Shown: positions 36,765 to 45,413 of the stretch, in pieces
Numbering within the stretch: the first letter of the stretch is position 1
Layout: each line of letters starts with the position of its first letter
Assembly (NCBI GenBank): GCA_007692755.1
Contig: REBL01000166.1
Span: 1-45,413, forward strand
From: Nodularia sp. (in: cyanobacteria)
Lineage (GTDB): Bacteria; Cyanobacteriota; Cyanobacteriia; Cyanobacteriales; Nostocaceae
Direction: 5' to 3'
DNA: 45,413 nt
Translations under genes and position numbers: made by a program
Notes under the pieces: model-generated
The model's database searches: none
The model's input: only the letters and a program-made list of their open reading frames with translations
Told to the model about the DNA's origin: nothing

Positions 36765-39734
36765 TTATCCCACAAATTGTTGGGGATTTTCTAGATTAAT
36801 TTGGGCTAATAATTGCGTGATTGTGGCATCAAAGGCTGTTTTGAAATCTGGGTCGGAAGCGTAACGTTTATATAATTCGAGTTCATGTTTACGTTCTTTG
36901 TTGATGGCTTGTTTAATTAATTTCTCTAATGCTAAACGGCGATTTTGTGTGTCTGGGTTGTTGAGGACTTGATTTTGAAAGTCGGGATTCTCTATGACGT
37001 GTTGGGCGATGTTAATGAATTTTACTCGTTGTTCTTCGGGTGTAGCTTCCCAATCTGTAAAAAAGCGATTGTTAAAAGCAGCGATGATTTCATCTAGGGG
37101 GTCTTGTTGTGGTGCTTCACTTTGGTAGCCCCGGATATTTGAGTTTTGGGGGTCTATTTCTGATTCAGAATTATCAAGTTTTATGCTATAATTAAGCTTA
37201 GTTCTTTCTATGGCGTAGGTGGAAAGGTCTACACTTTCTAAAAGTTGATCAAGTTGCTCTTGCTCAGGATTTTTTACCGCTAGTTTGGGAATGAGGAATT
37301 TTAGGAACCAATACTGCTTTTCCCATTGCAGATTATTATAGGGAATCATGCAGGCTACTTGTCCATAAATTTTGACGAACTGTTTTGCTTTAATTTTAAA
37401 GTCGATTTTGCTGGCTGCTTCTAGTTCTAATTCTGAGCTAAAACGAGCTACAGCGATATCAATTATGGGGCTGAGGTTTTCGGCTTCGACGTTATTAAAA
37501 AATAATTCGTTAAATTGCTCAATTTCTGACCATTCATAAACTCCCACTTCGTCTAATGCTTCTTTGAGGTCATGGAGAACATTAATATCTGTGGGTTCGC
37601 TTAATGATGTGGCTGTGTAGAAGGGGTCAAAGGCGGTTTGAATATCGCTGACTGTGTTGTGAAAGTCTAAAATAAATGTGTCTTGTTTCCCCATTTTGGC
37701 GTTACAGCGATTTAGCCGAGATAGGGTTTGGACTGCTGTAACTGATTGTAATTTTTTATCCACATACATGGTATGTAATAATGGTTCGTCAAAGCCGGTG
37801 AGAAATTTATTAGCGACGACTAATATTTTATAGTCGGATTTTTTGAACTCGTCAGAAATATCTTTACTGGGGAATTTATTAATGATTTCTTCGGTGTATT
37901 CAATTCCGTCTATGGTCTTTTTACCGGAAAAGGCAATAATGGCTTGAAAGGGGACATTCGCCTGTGTTAATAAATCGCGGATGGCGAAAAAATAACGAAT
38001 TGCGGCTTCAATATTGCGGGTGACAACCATTGCTTTTCCTTCACCTTTGAGCTTTTTGGGTTGCCACACTTGGGTGATAAAATGGTTAACTATAATCTCG
38101 GCTTTGGTGCTGATGGTTTGTTTATTTCCTTCGACGTAAGCCCGCAGCTTTTTTTGGGCTTGGGTAGTATTAAAGTTGGGATTATCTTGAATAGATTTTT
38201 TTATTTCGTAATAACTTTTATAGGTGGTATAGTTGGCTAAGACATCTAATATAAAGCCTTCTTCTATAGCTTGTTTCATTGAGTAAAGATGAAACGGTGT
38301 AAATTTGCCCTCTGGGGTTGGTTGACCAAATTTTTCTAGGGTGGCGTTTTTGGGTGTGGCGGTAAAGGCAAAATAAGAAGCGTTTTTACTCAGTTTGCGC
38401 CCATCCATTGCTTTGAGAATTTTATCTTGTAAGTCTTCTTCGTCTTCTTCTTCGGCTTTACCCAAGGCTATATTTAAGTTATCTGCGGCTTTTCCGCTTT
38501 GTGAAGAGTGGGCTTCGTCGATGATAACAGCGAAGGTGTTTTTACTCAAGTCTTCAATACCTTCTATGATGAAGGGGAATTTTTGAATTGTGGTAATGAT
38601 GATTTTTTTACCCTTCTCTAGGGCTATTTTTAAGTCTTTGGAACTTGTGGCGTGGGCGACTATATTTTTAACTTGGGAAAAGTCTTTGATATTGTCTTTG
38701 AGTTGTTTATCTAGGATGCGTCTATCTGTGACAACTACGACGGAATCAAATAGGGGACTGTCTGCGTTTTGGGCGTAGAGTTCTATTAATTGATATGTTA
38801 TCCAGGTGATGGAGTTGGATTTTCCTGAACCTGCGGAATGTTGAATTAGATATGTTTGTCCAGTACCGTTTGTTTTAGCGTGAGTTAGCAGTTGTCGGAC
38901 TACATCTAGTTGGTGATAGCGGGGAAAGAAAAGGTTTTTTTCTATTAGGGGTGTTTTGCTGTCGCTGGGAATGAGAATGGCGAAGTGTTCAATGATGTTG
39001 GTGAAAATGGGACGGGTAAGAATCGTTTCCCAGAGGTATGCAGATTTATGTCCTTTGGGGTTGGGTGGGTTTCCTTTTCCGAAGTTAAAACCTTCGTTGA
39101 AGGGGAGAAAGTAGGTTTTTTCTCGGTCTAATTTTGTGGTCATCCACACTTCATCGGTGTCAATTGCGAAGTGAACGAGACAACGCGCAAATTGTAGGAG
39201 TGGTTCTTGGGGGTTGCGGTTTTCCCGGTATTGTTTTTTGGCGTGGTAAACTGTTTGGTTTGTCCAAGGGTTTTTTAATTCTATGGTGGCGATCGCACAT
39301 CCGTTGAGAAATAGTACTATATCAATGGATAATGCTGGGTCTTTTTGGGAATAATGTACTTGACGGGTAATTGAAAAGATGTTTTTTTGGAAGTTCTCTG
39401 TTACAGCTTGGTTTGTGTCGTTGTATGGTTGGCTGTAAAGTAAGGTGAGATGGGCGTTATCTATGGATAATCCTTTTTTGAGGACAGAGAGAATACCATC
39501 TTTTTTTATTTTGCGATCGCATCGTTCTAAAATCAAGTTTTTCCAGTTGGGACGGTCTTGAAGTTTGGCTAGTTCTTCTGGTTGGGTGGTTTCTAAGAAG
39601 CGCCAGAATTTTTCCTCGTCTATAGCTATTTTTCGGTTAAAGTCTGCGGGGTTTCCTTTTTCATAGCCAGCGCGTTCAATGAGTGCAGTTTCTATACAGG
39701 TTTCTAAGGCTGACTCGTTGGTTTTGCTGACCAT
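36765..39734 (-). CDS. hsdR: Type I restriction endonuclease, HsdR (R) subunit
   Basis: A full-length 989-residue motor/nuclease subunit. The N-terminal PD-(D/E)xK nuclease shows D138 in IDIVLFLNG and E152-x-K154 in ATIELKN. The superfamily 2 translocase has Walker A GSGKS (K305) and Walker B/DEAH at 406-409 (VIIDEAHSS), with motif III FAFTATPKN and helicase C-terminal signatures FLTGFDEP and QTLSRLNR. The C-terminal ~200 residues probably bind the methylase complex. With HsdM and HsdS it would cut unmethylated DNA after ATP-driven translocation. It lies 154 bp after hsdS, with a dispersed repeat between, so its coupling to the operon is looser than that of the other genes. Confidence 0.96.
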   Translation of the reverse strand: MVSKTNESALETCIETALIERAGYEKGNPADFNRKIAIDEEKFWRFLETTQPEELAKLQDRPNWKNLILERCDRKIKKDGILSVLKKGLSIDNAHLTLLYSQPYNDTNQAVTENFQKNIFSITRQVHYSQKDPALSIDIVLFLNGCAIATIELKNPWTNQTVYHAKKQYRENRNPQEPLLQFARCLVHFAIDTDEVWMTTKLDREKTYFLPFNEGFNFGKGNPPNPKGHKSAYLWETILTRPIFTNIIEHFAILIPSDSKTPLIEKNLFFPRYHQLDVVRQLLTHAKTNGTGQTYLIQHSAGSGKSNSITWITYQLIELYAQNADSPLFDSVVVVTDRRILDKQLKDNIKDFSQVKNIVAHATSSKDLKIALEKGKKIIITTIQKFPFIIEGIEDLSKNTFAVIIDEAHSSQSGKAADNLNIALGKAEEEDEEDLQDKILKAMDGRKLSKNASYFAFTATPKNATLEKFGQPTPEGKFTPFHLYSMKQAIEEGFILDVLANYTTYKSYYEIKKSIQDNPNFNTTQAQKKLRAYVEGNKQTISTKAEIIVNHFITQVWQPKKLKGEGKAMVVTRNIEAAIRYFFAIRDLLTQANVPFQAIIAFSGKKTIDGIEYTEEIINKFPSKDISDEFKKSDYKILVVANKFLTGFDEPLLHTMYVDKKLQSVTAVQTLSRLNRCNAKMGKQDTFILDFHNTVSDIQTAFDPFYTATSLSEPTDINVLHDLKEALDEVGVYEWSEIEQFNELFFNNVEAENLSPIIDIAVARFSSELELEAASKIDFKIKAKQFVKIYGQVACMIPYNNLQWEKQYWFLKFLIPKLAVKNPEQEQLDQLLESVDLSTYAIERTKLNYSIKLDNSESEIDPQNSNIRGYQSEAPQQDPLDEIIAAFNNRFFTDWEATPEEQRVKFINIAQHVIENPDFQNQVLNNPDTQNRRLALEKLIKQAINKERKHELELYKRYASDPDFKTAFDATITQLLAQINLENPQQFVG

Positions 39735-39800
39735 AGGAAATTCATGATATTTTTTACACTGGTTTTTTTATCATACCTATTTTATTACGAGTTTGGTAAT

Positions 39801-39896
39801 ATGGAAAACCTCGCTTCCATTCCTCTCCCCTTGTAGGGGAGAGGCTTTGAATTTTCCCCCTTCCCTCGCAGGGAAGGGGGTTAGGGGGTTAGGTTT
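39801..39896. repeat. Double-hairpin repeat at the hsdS-hsdR junction
   Basis: Contains two hairpins, CTCTCCCC-TTGTA-GGGGAGAG and CCCCCTTCCC-TCGCA-GGGAAGGGGG. It is an inverted copy of 43944-44040. Read on the minus strand, its edge provides the TAA stop of hsdS. Confidence 0.85.
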
Positions 39897-41160
39897 CCCG
39901 TACATCTATTTTCCCGGTGACTGCTTCTGATATTAAGGTGGTGCGATATTCTTTTATTAGTTCGATTTCTTTTTCTATTGTGGCTATGGCTTGGTTAACT
40001 ATAAAAGACTCATTTTTTATATATTGCACAATTTTATTTTGTTCATCGAATGGTGGAAATAGTGAATAAATATTATAGAAATCAGGAGTATAAAGCCTGA
40101 AAAAACCTATAACTATTCCTGTTGAAAATCTATTGAATTCAGCTATATAATCTGGGGTTTTAAATAAGTATTCAAAATAATCTACTTCAATATTTAAAAT
40201 TGCTCTAAATACTGCATAGTCGGGACTAACAAGACCTGGAATTGAGGCTTTACAAAATACACCCAAATATGCTTTGAGTTTATTTAACACCAAATCATTT
40301 ACTTGACACAGCTTATAGCCTATTTGGTTTTCAGACGTACTCAAATGTTGTTCTCCAAGTTGAGAACGGGTAACAAGCCCTAGACGCTGACTCATTGCTA
40401 AGTAAGTTTCTTGACCTGTTTCGGAACGTTCATTAATTTCTCTAAAAATATACTTATTTCTTTTAACCTCCCAATGGGCTGGAATATCACCCAACCACTC
40501 AATTCCAGAAGGTTTCATAGGTGCATGGGGGTTGAGTCCCTTGGTAACAGCACGGTTAATGATGGCGGTTTTCTGTTCTTTGAGTAATTCTATCAGCCGT
40601 TGTTTGTTGCTGATGAACTTGTCTATCTCTTCTAATTTGCTGTCAAGGAAGCAAGCTATCTTTTTTTGTTCGGATAGCGGGGGAACTAAAATAGGAAGCC
40701 ATTTTAGGTCTTTAAATGTCATATTTTGCCTAACACCGCTTCCCATGTTGTAAAAAACTTTCAAAACATCATAGTTATGCAGAAAAGTGTATACATATTT
40801 TTCAAATATATTCTGCGGTTGTAAACAAAGATATGCAGATGTAATTATTCCTTTTTCTTTGACAAGTCCTACTCGTAAACTTTTTTTGTCGTTCTGTAAA
40901 TCAGTTAGCCTCAGAATTATATTACCTGGAATAACAATTTGATATGTTTCAAAAGATTCAGGAAGCAAACCAAAGTTAACTCCAAAATCTTTTCTAACTA
41001 TTTTTCCATAACTCAGAGAAAGAAGATTCTTCTCTACCAAATTCTTGTTACGAAAACATTGCTCTTTAAAAACTACAAATGCTGGAATAACTTCCCAATG
41101 TTCAGGAATATACCCCAACCACTGTACACCCGAATCTTTATACTTTAGATAACGCTTCAC
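39889..41160 (-). CDS. hsdS: Type I restriction specificity subunit HsdS
   Basis: A 423-residue subunit with the expected two-fold layout. Each half starts with a similar motif (VQWLGYIPEHWEV at ~13 and IEWLGDIPAHWEV at ~222) followed by a target-recognition domain. Each ends in a conserved helical spacer (LSEQKKIACFLDSKLEEIDK, and DEQNKIVQYIKNE to the end). Two recognition domains imply a bipartite target, which cannot be predicted here. The GTG start at 41160 overlaps the antitoxin stop (GTGA), so translation is coupled to the toxin-antitoxin genes. The stop codon is formed at the edge of the 39801-39896 repeat. Confidence 0.95.
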   Translation of the reverse strand: MKRYLKYKDSGVQWLGYIPEHWEVIPAFVVFKEQCFRNKNLVEKNLLSLSYGKIVRKDFGVNFGLLPESFETYQIVIPGNIILRLTDLQNDKKSLRVGLVKEKGIITSAYLCLQPQNIFEKYVYTFLHNYDVLKVFYNMGSGVRQNMTFKDLKWLPILVPPLSEQKKIACFLDSKLEEIDKFISNKQRLIELLKEQKTAIINRAVTKGLNPHAPMKPSGIEWLGDIPAHWEVKRNKYIFREINERSETGQETYLAMSQRLGLVTRSQLGEQHLSTSENQIGYKLCQVNDLVLNKLKAYLGVFCKASIPGLVSPDYAVFRAILNIEVDYFEYLFKTPDYIAEFNRFSTGIVIGFFRLYTPDFYNIYSLFPPFDEQNKIVQYIKNESFIVNQAIATIEKEIELIKEYRTTLISEAVTGKIDVRET

Positions 41161-41480
41161 GCTTCAGATTTTTCACCTCTTATGTACCCTATTGTTTCAG
41201 CTTGAATTTCTTGCATAATTATAGAAACTTCTTCTTCTGACTGAATATGACGTGACAAAACTTGTGCAGTTTTATCTAATAAACGTTCATTAAATAACTT
41301 AGATATATCTTGCCGCAAACCTTGCCCAATATAAAATTTAAGCAAAGCTTCTAAAGACATATCTTTATTAGCTGCTACTTCTTTCAGCGATGCTAAAGTA
41401 TCTGTTGGTATATTCAGAGAAACAACTTCTGTCTCACGGGGACGCAGTTGTAATTTTAATTCTTCGTGATTATTGCTCAT
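41157..41480 (-). CDS. brnA: BrnA-type ribbon-helix-helix antitoxin
   Basis: A 107-residue protein from ATG 41478-41480, which has AAAGGAG 5 nt upstream; a TTG five codons earlier lies within that ribosome-binding site and is unlikely. The central segment VSLNIPTDTLASLKEVAANK, followed by MSLEALLKFYIGQGL, fits a ribbon-helix-helix fold. The C-terminal half is helical and would bind the toxin. It overlaps brnT by 11 bp upstream and hsdS by 4 bp downstream. Antitoxins of this type usually repress their own promoter, so it could also set expression of hsdS and hsdR. The family call is by fold and position rather than strong sequence motif. Confidence 0.75.
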   Translation of the reverse strand: MSNNHEELKLQLRPRETEVVSLNIPTDTLASLKEVAANKDMSLEALLKFYIGQGLRQDISKLFNERLLDKTAQVLSRHIQSEEEVSIIMQEIQAETIGYIRGEKSEA

Positions 41481-41760
41481 ATAATCTCCTTTCAATTTTA
41501 GTAGCAGGACGAGCAGAAATAATTCTTGTTCGCGATTTTTTATCTACATAAACGACTAACAATAAACGTTGTGATAATGAATACCCCAAAATAAAATCGC
41601 GCTGTTCATTATTAGCACTTGCATCTCCCTCCTGATAAAAAGGATCAAAAAATGCCTCGGCTGCTTCTTCAAATCTAACACCATGCTTAACAAAATTGCT
41701 GTCAGCTTTATTTATATCCCATTCAAACTCAATACCTTGAATTCGGTAAACACAATTCAT
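41470..41760 (-). CDS. brnT: BrnT-family toxin (RelE-like RNase, DUF497)
   Basis: A 96-residue protein with the family layout: FEWDINKADSNFVKHGVRFE near the N-terminus, then EAAEAFFDP, RDFILGYSLSQRLLLVVYV and the C-terminal RIISARPATKIERRLYEQ. BrnT toxins are RelE-like ribonucleases that arrest translation and are neutralised by BrnA. The motif set (W-D-x-x-K-x-x-x-N, K-H-G, R-x-I-S-A-R) is well conserved, so activity is plausible. It lies 32 bp after hsdM and overlaps its antitoxin, all on the same strand, which places a toxin inside a restriction operon. In most such loci the toxin precedes the antitoxin, as here. Confidence 0.9.
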   Translation of the reverse strand: MNCVYRIQGIEFEWDINKADSNFVKHGVRFEEAAEAFFDPFYQEGDASANNEQRDFILGYSLSQRLLLVVYVDKKSRTRIISARPATKIERRLYEQ

Positions 41761-41792
41761 TATCTATTTTAGTTCTCTGTTTGGTCAAATTA

Positions 41793-43856
41793 CTACACGC
41801 CAATAACAGCTTTTAAAACCCCTTCCGTCTCAGCTTCCAAAGCCAAAATATCCGCCGCAATATCAGCCAAACTCCGCAAAGGCTGAAACTTGTAAAAATA
41901 TTTAGTAAAAGAAATCTCATAACCCCGTACCGTCTTCTCAAAATCTATCCAAGCATCGGGGACATGGGGTAAAACTTCCCTGTTAAAATACTCCTGAATA
42001 TCTTCCTTTAAAGGCACATTCTCCGTATCGCGCAATTCAGAATCAGACTCATAAACTACCCCCGCCTTCGTTTTCTTCTTAATTACAGCTTCCGCCGTTT
42101 CATCCTTTTCAGTAAAAGTATCATAAATTAACTTCAAATCCTTAGCCGCTAACTTAAATCCTTCCGCCTTCAAAGCTTTTTCTAACCTCTGTTTAACCAA
42201 GTTAAAATCTTGATAAACCTCATCCCCAAATAAATCCTTTAATATCCCCAAAACCGGATATAATTTATCATCAGCTAAACTGCCAAACTGCTCAACTCGT
42301 TCTGGGGTGACTTGAAAACTTAACCTCAAAGGACGCTCCACAGTAATTTTATGATAACCAAAATCTTGATTATCAAAAATCTTTGATTCTGCTGTTTCCT
42401 CAAACCTTAAAAACGTTTCCGTAATTTCCTGAATATTTTCAGGCGTTAACTCACAATTCTTCTTCCCTAAATTCTTTCTTAACTTGCCATACCATTGGGA
42501 AGCATCAATTAATTGTACCTTGCCTCTACGCTTTTCCGGTTTCCGGTTAGAAAGCACCCAAATATAAGTAGCAATACCCGTGTTATAAAACATATTCAAA
42601 GGTAAACCCACAATACATTCTAACCAGTCATTTTCAATAATCCACCGCCTAATATTACTTTCGCCGCTTCCCGCATCCCCAGTAAACAAAGCCGAACCAT
42701 TATGAATTGAAGCGATACGGCTACCCAAATTACTTTGATTTAGGGGTTTCATTTTCCCCACCATATCCATTAAAAACAGCAATTGACCATCAGAAGAACG
42801 GGGAATAGCTGGTAACGTTGCTAATTGTCCCTGAAAGTTTTGCAGTTCCACCTGAAAGCGAGGATCTAAAACTTCTTTACCATCTAAAATATATTTTTGG
42901 TCAGATTTATATGATTTACCATAAGGCGGATTTGACAACATAAAATCAAACCGCATTTCCTGAAAATCATCGGTTGCTAAAGTAGAACCAAACTTAATGT
43001 TTTCTGGGTCATTCCCCTTAACCATCATATCTGATTTACAAATAGCATAGGTTTCGCCGTTGACTTCTTTGCCATACAATAAAACCTGAGACTGAGAATT
43101 AATTTCTCCTTCTGCGGCTTCGATAAAACCTTGAGATTCTGTCAGCATTCCCCCCGAACCGCAAGCCCCATCATAAACGGTAATAACTGGCGGAATTTCA
43201 TCTTTAATAGGAATAAATAATAAATGAATCATCAACTTAATAACTTCGCGGGGGGTGAAGTGTTCCCCGGCTTCTTCGTTATTTTCTTCGTTAAATTTGC
43301 GGATTAATTCTTCAAATACATAACCCATTCCCAGGTTACTCAGCCCAGGTAATGTCTCTCCCTTGCTGTCTACAATCTCATGGGGACTGAGGTTAATGTC
43401 TGTGGAAGTAAATTTCTCTAAAACATCGTGTAAAACATCAGCTTCCACCATGCGCCGAATTTGGTTACGCAATTCAAATTTGCTGATAATTTCTTTAACG
43501 TTGTCGCTAAATCCATCCAAATAAGCTTTAAAATTTGCCGCTAAAATTTGGCGATTATTAGCAGCAGTTTTGACTAATTTCTTTAATGTCCACTCGGAAA
43601 CATTATAAAATACATAACCCGAAGCTTCTTGTAAACCCGACGGATCAAGTACCTCAAATTTGGCTTCTTCCCGTTGAAAGCGCACCTCTTCCAGTATATC
43701 AGCTTTGGTTGATTCCAGCAAACAATCTAGCCGCCGCAAAACAAACATGGGCAGAATCACATCCCGGTATTTGCCTCTAACGTAGACATCCCGTAGACAA
43801 TCATCAGCAATTGACCAAATAAAGGAAACGATTTTGTTTTGCAGTGATAAGTCCAT
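41793..43856 (-). CDS. hsdM: Type I restriction-modification methyltransferase HsdM
   Basis: A 687-residue N6-adenine methylase subunit. The N-terminal HsdM_N helical domain (about 1-150) precedes the catalytic domain with the AdoMet-binding motif DGACGSGGML (about 229-238) and catalytic NPPYGKSY (N309). The C-terminal ~200 residues (after about 480) extend beyond classic HsdM proteins, as in many long-form type I methylases. It methylates the HsdS-defined site and protects host DNA. It is the first gene of the operon hsdM-brnT-brnA-hsdS-hsdR. ATG at 43854-43856 gives MDLSLQNKIVSFIW, a typical start. Confidence 0.96.
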   Translation of the reverse strand: MDLSLQNKIVSFIWSIADDCLRDVYVRGKYRDVILPMFVLRRLDCLLESTKADILEEVRFQREEAKFEVLDPSGLQEASGYVFYNVSEWTLKKLVKTAANNRQILAANFKAYLDGFSDNVKEIISKFELRNQIRRMVEADVLHDVLEKFTSTDINLSPHEIVDSKGETLPGLSNLGMGYVFEELIRKFNEENNEEAGEHFTPREVIKLMIHLLFIPIKDEIPPVITVYDGACGSGGMLTESQGFIEAAEGEINSQSQVLLYGKEVNGETYAICKSDMMVKGNDPENIKFGSTLATDDFQEMRFDFMLSNPPYGKSYKSDQKYILDGKEVLDPRFQVELQNFQGQLATLPAIPRSSDGQLLFLMDMVGKMKPLNQSNLGSRIASIHNGSALFTGDAGSGESNIRRWIIENDWLECIVGLPLNMFYNTGIATYIWVLSNRKPEKRRGKVQLIDASQWYGKLRKNLGKKNCELTPENIQEITETFLRFEETAESKIFDNQDFGYHKITVERPLRLSFQVTPERVEQFGSLADDKLYPVLGILKDLFGDEVYQDFNLVKQRLEKALKAEGFKLAAKDLKLIYDTFTEKDETAEAVIKKKTKAGVVYESDSELRDTENVPLKEDIQEYFNREVLPHVPDAWIDFEKTVRGYEISFTKYFYKFQPLRSLADIAADILALEAETEGVLKAVIGV

Positions 43857-43943
43857 CTAGGGCGAAGTTGTATAGCTAAAAACCAATCTCTATAGTATGA
43901 CTTTTTACCGCTTTTTTCTCATCTGGGCTTTTCTGGTTATGTG

Positions 43944-44040
43944 GAAAACCTAACCCCCTAACCCCCTTCCCTACCAGGGAAGGGGGAAAATTTAAAGCCT
44001 CTCTCCTTGCAGGGGAGAGGTTTGGAGAGGGGTTTTCCAG
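43944..44040. repeat. Double-hairpin repeat upstream of hsdM
   Basis: Inverted relative to 39801-39896 and similar over about 95 bp (shared AACCCCCTAACCCCCTTCCC, then GGGAAGGGGGAAAATT). It sits about 90 bp upstream of hsdM, so the pair brackets hsdM-brnT-brnA-hsdS. Confidence 0.85.
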
Positions 44041-44066
44041 ATCCCGTATCGTATCGAGTCGAAGGC

Positions 44067-44079
44067 GGGCAAGATGCCC
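44067..44079. repeat. Short palindromic dispersed repeat
   Basis: GGGCA-AGA-TGCCC forms a perfect hairpin within GGCGGGCAAGATGCCCACCC, a sequence frequent between cyanobacterial genes. Just before glyA, 44139-44167 holds a short imperfect tandem repeat around CACTGTTCACTG. The rest of the 43857-44165 gap shows no gene. Confidence 0.5.
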
Positions 44080-44165
44080 ACCCCACAAGAGTTTAATCTA
44101 ATTGAAATATGCAAACTAGATGTTTTTCAGCGTTGATCACTGATAACTGTTCACTGTTCACTGAT

Positions 44166-45413
44166 TTAAACTAAAGCTGGTACGGGGATTTGTAGATGTG
44201 GGTACAAGGGGAAGCGATCGCACAATGCCGCGACCCGTTGGCGACAATCTTGTGCTACTGTCTCAGAATCAGGCGAAAGCAGCCTGTCAGCGATAATATT
44301 CCCAATCTCGGTAAATTCTGTTACTCCCATGCCCCGTGTGGTCATGGCTGGAGAACCTAACCTCAAACCACTGGTAACAAATGGTGATTGCGGATCAAAG
44401 GGAACTGTATTTTTGTTAGCGGTAATATTAACGCCACTCACCAGTTGATCGGCTTGCTTTCCAGTAAGTCCAATATTTTGTAAATCTACTAACATCAAAT
44501 GATTGTCTGTACCATTTGACACCAGCTTTAAACCACGGTTTTGCAGTTGACTTGCCAAAGCACGGGCATTTTCAATTACTTGCGCCGAATACTCTTTAAA
44601 CTCAGGCTTCAGTGCTTCTCCAAAAGCCACTGCTTTGCCAGCAATTACGTGTTCTAGGGGACCGCCTTGAGTGCCAGGGAAAACGGATTTATCGAACTTT
44701 TTGCCTAATTCGGCATCGCGGGTCAAAATCAAACCACCACGAGGGCCACGCAGGGTTTTATGAGTAGTTGTAGTGACGACATCACAGAAGGGAAGCGGGT
44801 TAGGATGCAGACCGCTAGCAACTAAACCAGCGATATGGGCAATATCTGCCAGCAAGTAAGCGCCGACTTCATCAGCAATACTGCGGAATTTTTCAAAATC
44901 AATCACACGAGGATAGGCAGAATATCCACAAATTAAGAGCTTGGGACGCTCCCTCAGCGCCTGCTCCCGAATTTGTTCGTAGTCTAGCTGTTCTGTTTCT
45001 TTGCTGACACCGTAATGGCAAACTTTAAACCATTTACCCGAAACATTTACAGGTGAACCGTGGGTGAGGTGTCCCCCATGAGACAAATCCATCCCCATGA
45101 TTTTGTCACCGGGTTGCAGTAATGTGAGGAAAACTGCAAAATTTGCCTGAGCGCCGGAATGGGGTTGAACATTCGCATGAGCTGCACCAAATAGCTGTTT
45201 AGCTCGGTCGATGGCGATTTGCTCGATTTGATCGACAAATTCACAACCGCCATAGTAACGTTTACCTGGCAATCCTTCGGCGTATTTATTGGTTAATGCT
45301 GAACCTTGGGCTGCTAGTACAGCCGCTGAGGTAAAGTTTTCACTAGCAATTAACTCTAGGTGGTCGCGTTGGCGTTGTAGTTCTTGGTTAATTAATTCGG
45401 CGATCGCCGGATC
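44166..45413 (-). CDS. glyA: Serine hydroxymethyltransferase (5' end outside window)
   Basis: The frame is open from the right edge (45413) to TAA at 44166-44168, 415 residues, with only the first few residues missing. The edge codons read [16 protein letters not shown] then [11 protein letters not shown], the GlyA N-terminus. The PLP lysine lies in [27 protein letters not shown] and [12 protein letters not shown] are also family motifs. The enzyme converts serine and tetrahydrofolate to glycine and 5,10-methylene-THF, and in cyanobacteria it supplies one-carbon units and takes part in photorespiratory metabolism. It lies upstream of hsdM on the same strand, separated from it by repeats, so co-transcription is unlikely. 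Confidence 0.97.
   Translation of the reverse strand, partial: DPAIAELINQELQRQRDHLELIASENFTSAAVLAAQGSALTNKYAEGLPGKRYYGGCEFVDQIEQIAIDRAKQLFGAAHANVQPHSGAQANFAVFLTLLQPGDKIMGMDLSHGGHLTHGSPVNVSGKWFKVCHYGVSKETEQLDYEQIREQALRERPKLLICGYSAYPRVIDFEKFRSIADEVGAYLLADIAHIAGLVASGLHPNPLPFCDVVTTTTHKTLRGPRGGLILTRDAELGKKFDKSVFPGTQGGPLEHVIAGKAVAFGEALKPEFKEYSAQVIENARALASQLQNRGLKLVSNGTDNHLMLVDLQNIGLTGKQADQLVSGVNITANKNTVPFDPQSPFVTSGLRLGSPAMTTRGMGVTEFTEIGNIIADRLLSPDSETVAQDCRQRVAALCDRFPLYPHLQIPVPALV

Noticed and set aside
41157..41495. Longer antitoxin start at TTG 41495
   Set aside because: That codon lies inside the AAAGGAG ribosome-binding site of the ATG at 41480, so the shorter start is preferred.

Overview
The window is cyanobacterial. 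It encodes the photosystem II D1 protein (psbA), carries many HIP1 octamers (GCGATCGC), and has heptanucleotide tandem repeats and small dispersed palindromic repeats of the kind seen in filamentous, heterocyst-forming Nostocales. The exact genus cannot be read from the sequence. No rRNA, tRNA, CRISPR array or intact insertion sequence was recognised.

Layout. 1-2460 (-): the N-terminal 820 residues of a protein with three TIR domains, a membrane segment and WD40 repeats; its end lies left of the window. 2461-3741: debris, namely a WD40 remnant, a nested dispersed repeat and a comM pseudogene with several internal deletions. 3742-20347: a two-partner-secretion (TPS) and signalling cluster. On the - strand are a CHASE2 hybrid histidine kinase, a translationally coupled receiver-kinase, a DUF928 exported protein and an exported TPR-CHAT protein. 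Divergent on the + strand are a TpsB/FhaC outer-membrane transporter and three filamentous-haemagglutinin-type TpsA exoproteins, the third broken by one nonsense codon. 20395-27160: intact comM, a Uma2-family protein, a very large membrane/hydrolase-like protein and a HIT protein, with short remnants of HIT and Uma2 in swapped positions. 27334-36491: housekeeping and metabolic genes (psbA, ppsA, a small membrane protein, a GH13 amylase with a starch-binding domain, a TerB-domain protein, cinA). 36765-43856 (-): a type I restriction-modification locus, hsdM-brnT-brnA-hsdS-hsdR, with a BrnT/BrnA-type toxin-antitoxin pair between hsdM and hsdS. 44166-45413 (-): most of glyA, with its start right of the window.

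How the genes may work together. The TPS cluster reads as a signal-controlled surface-adhesin module. CHASE2 would sense an extracytoplasmic signal, TpsB would export the TpsA proteins, and an exported caspase-like CHAT protein could process or police them; this last link is inference. Each mature TpsA has exactly two cysteines, 87 residues apart in the two intact copies, which suggests a C-terminal disulfide-closed anchor. The restriction locus looks like a defence operon with a built-in RNase toxin. The triple-TIR protein is a second candidate defence or signalling protein.

The most interesting signals are the hsd operon with embedded BrnT/BrnA, the CHASE2/CHAT/TPS cluster with its two-cysteine TpsA proteins, the triple TIR with a CxxE glutamate in every copy, and several records of small-scale genome change: a 21-nt insertion inside a HIP1 site, a microhomology-deleted comM copy, and reciprocal gene remnants.
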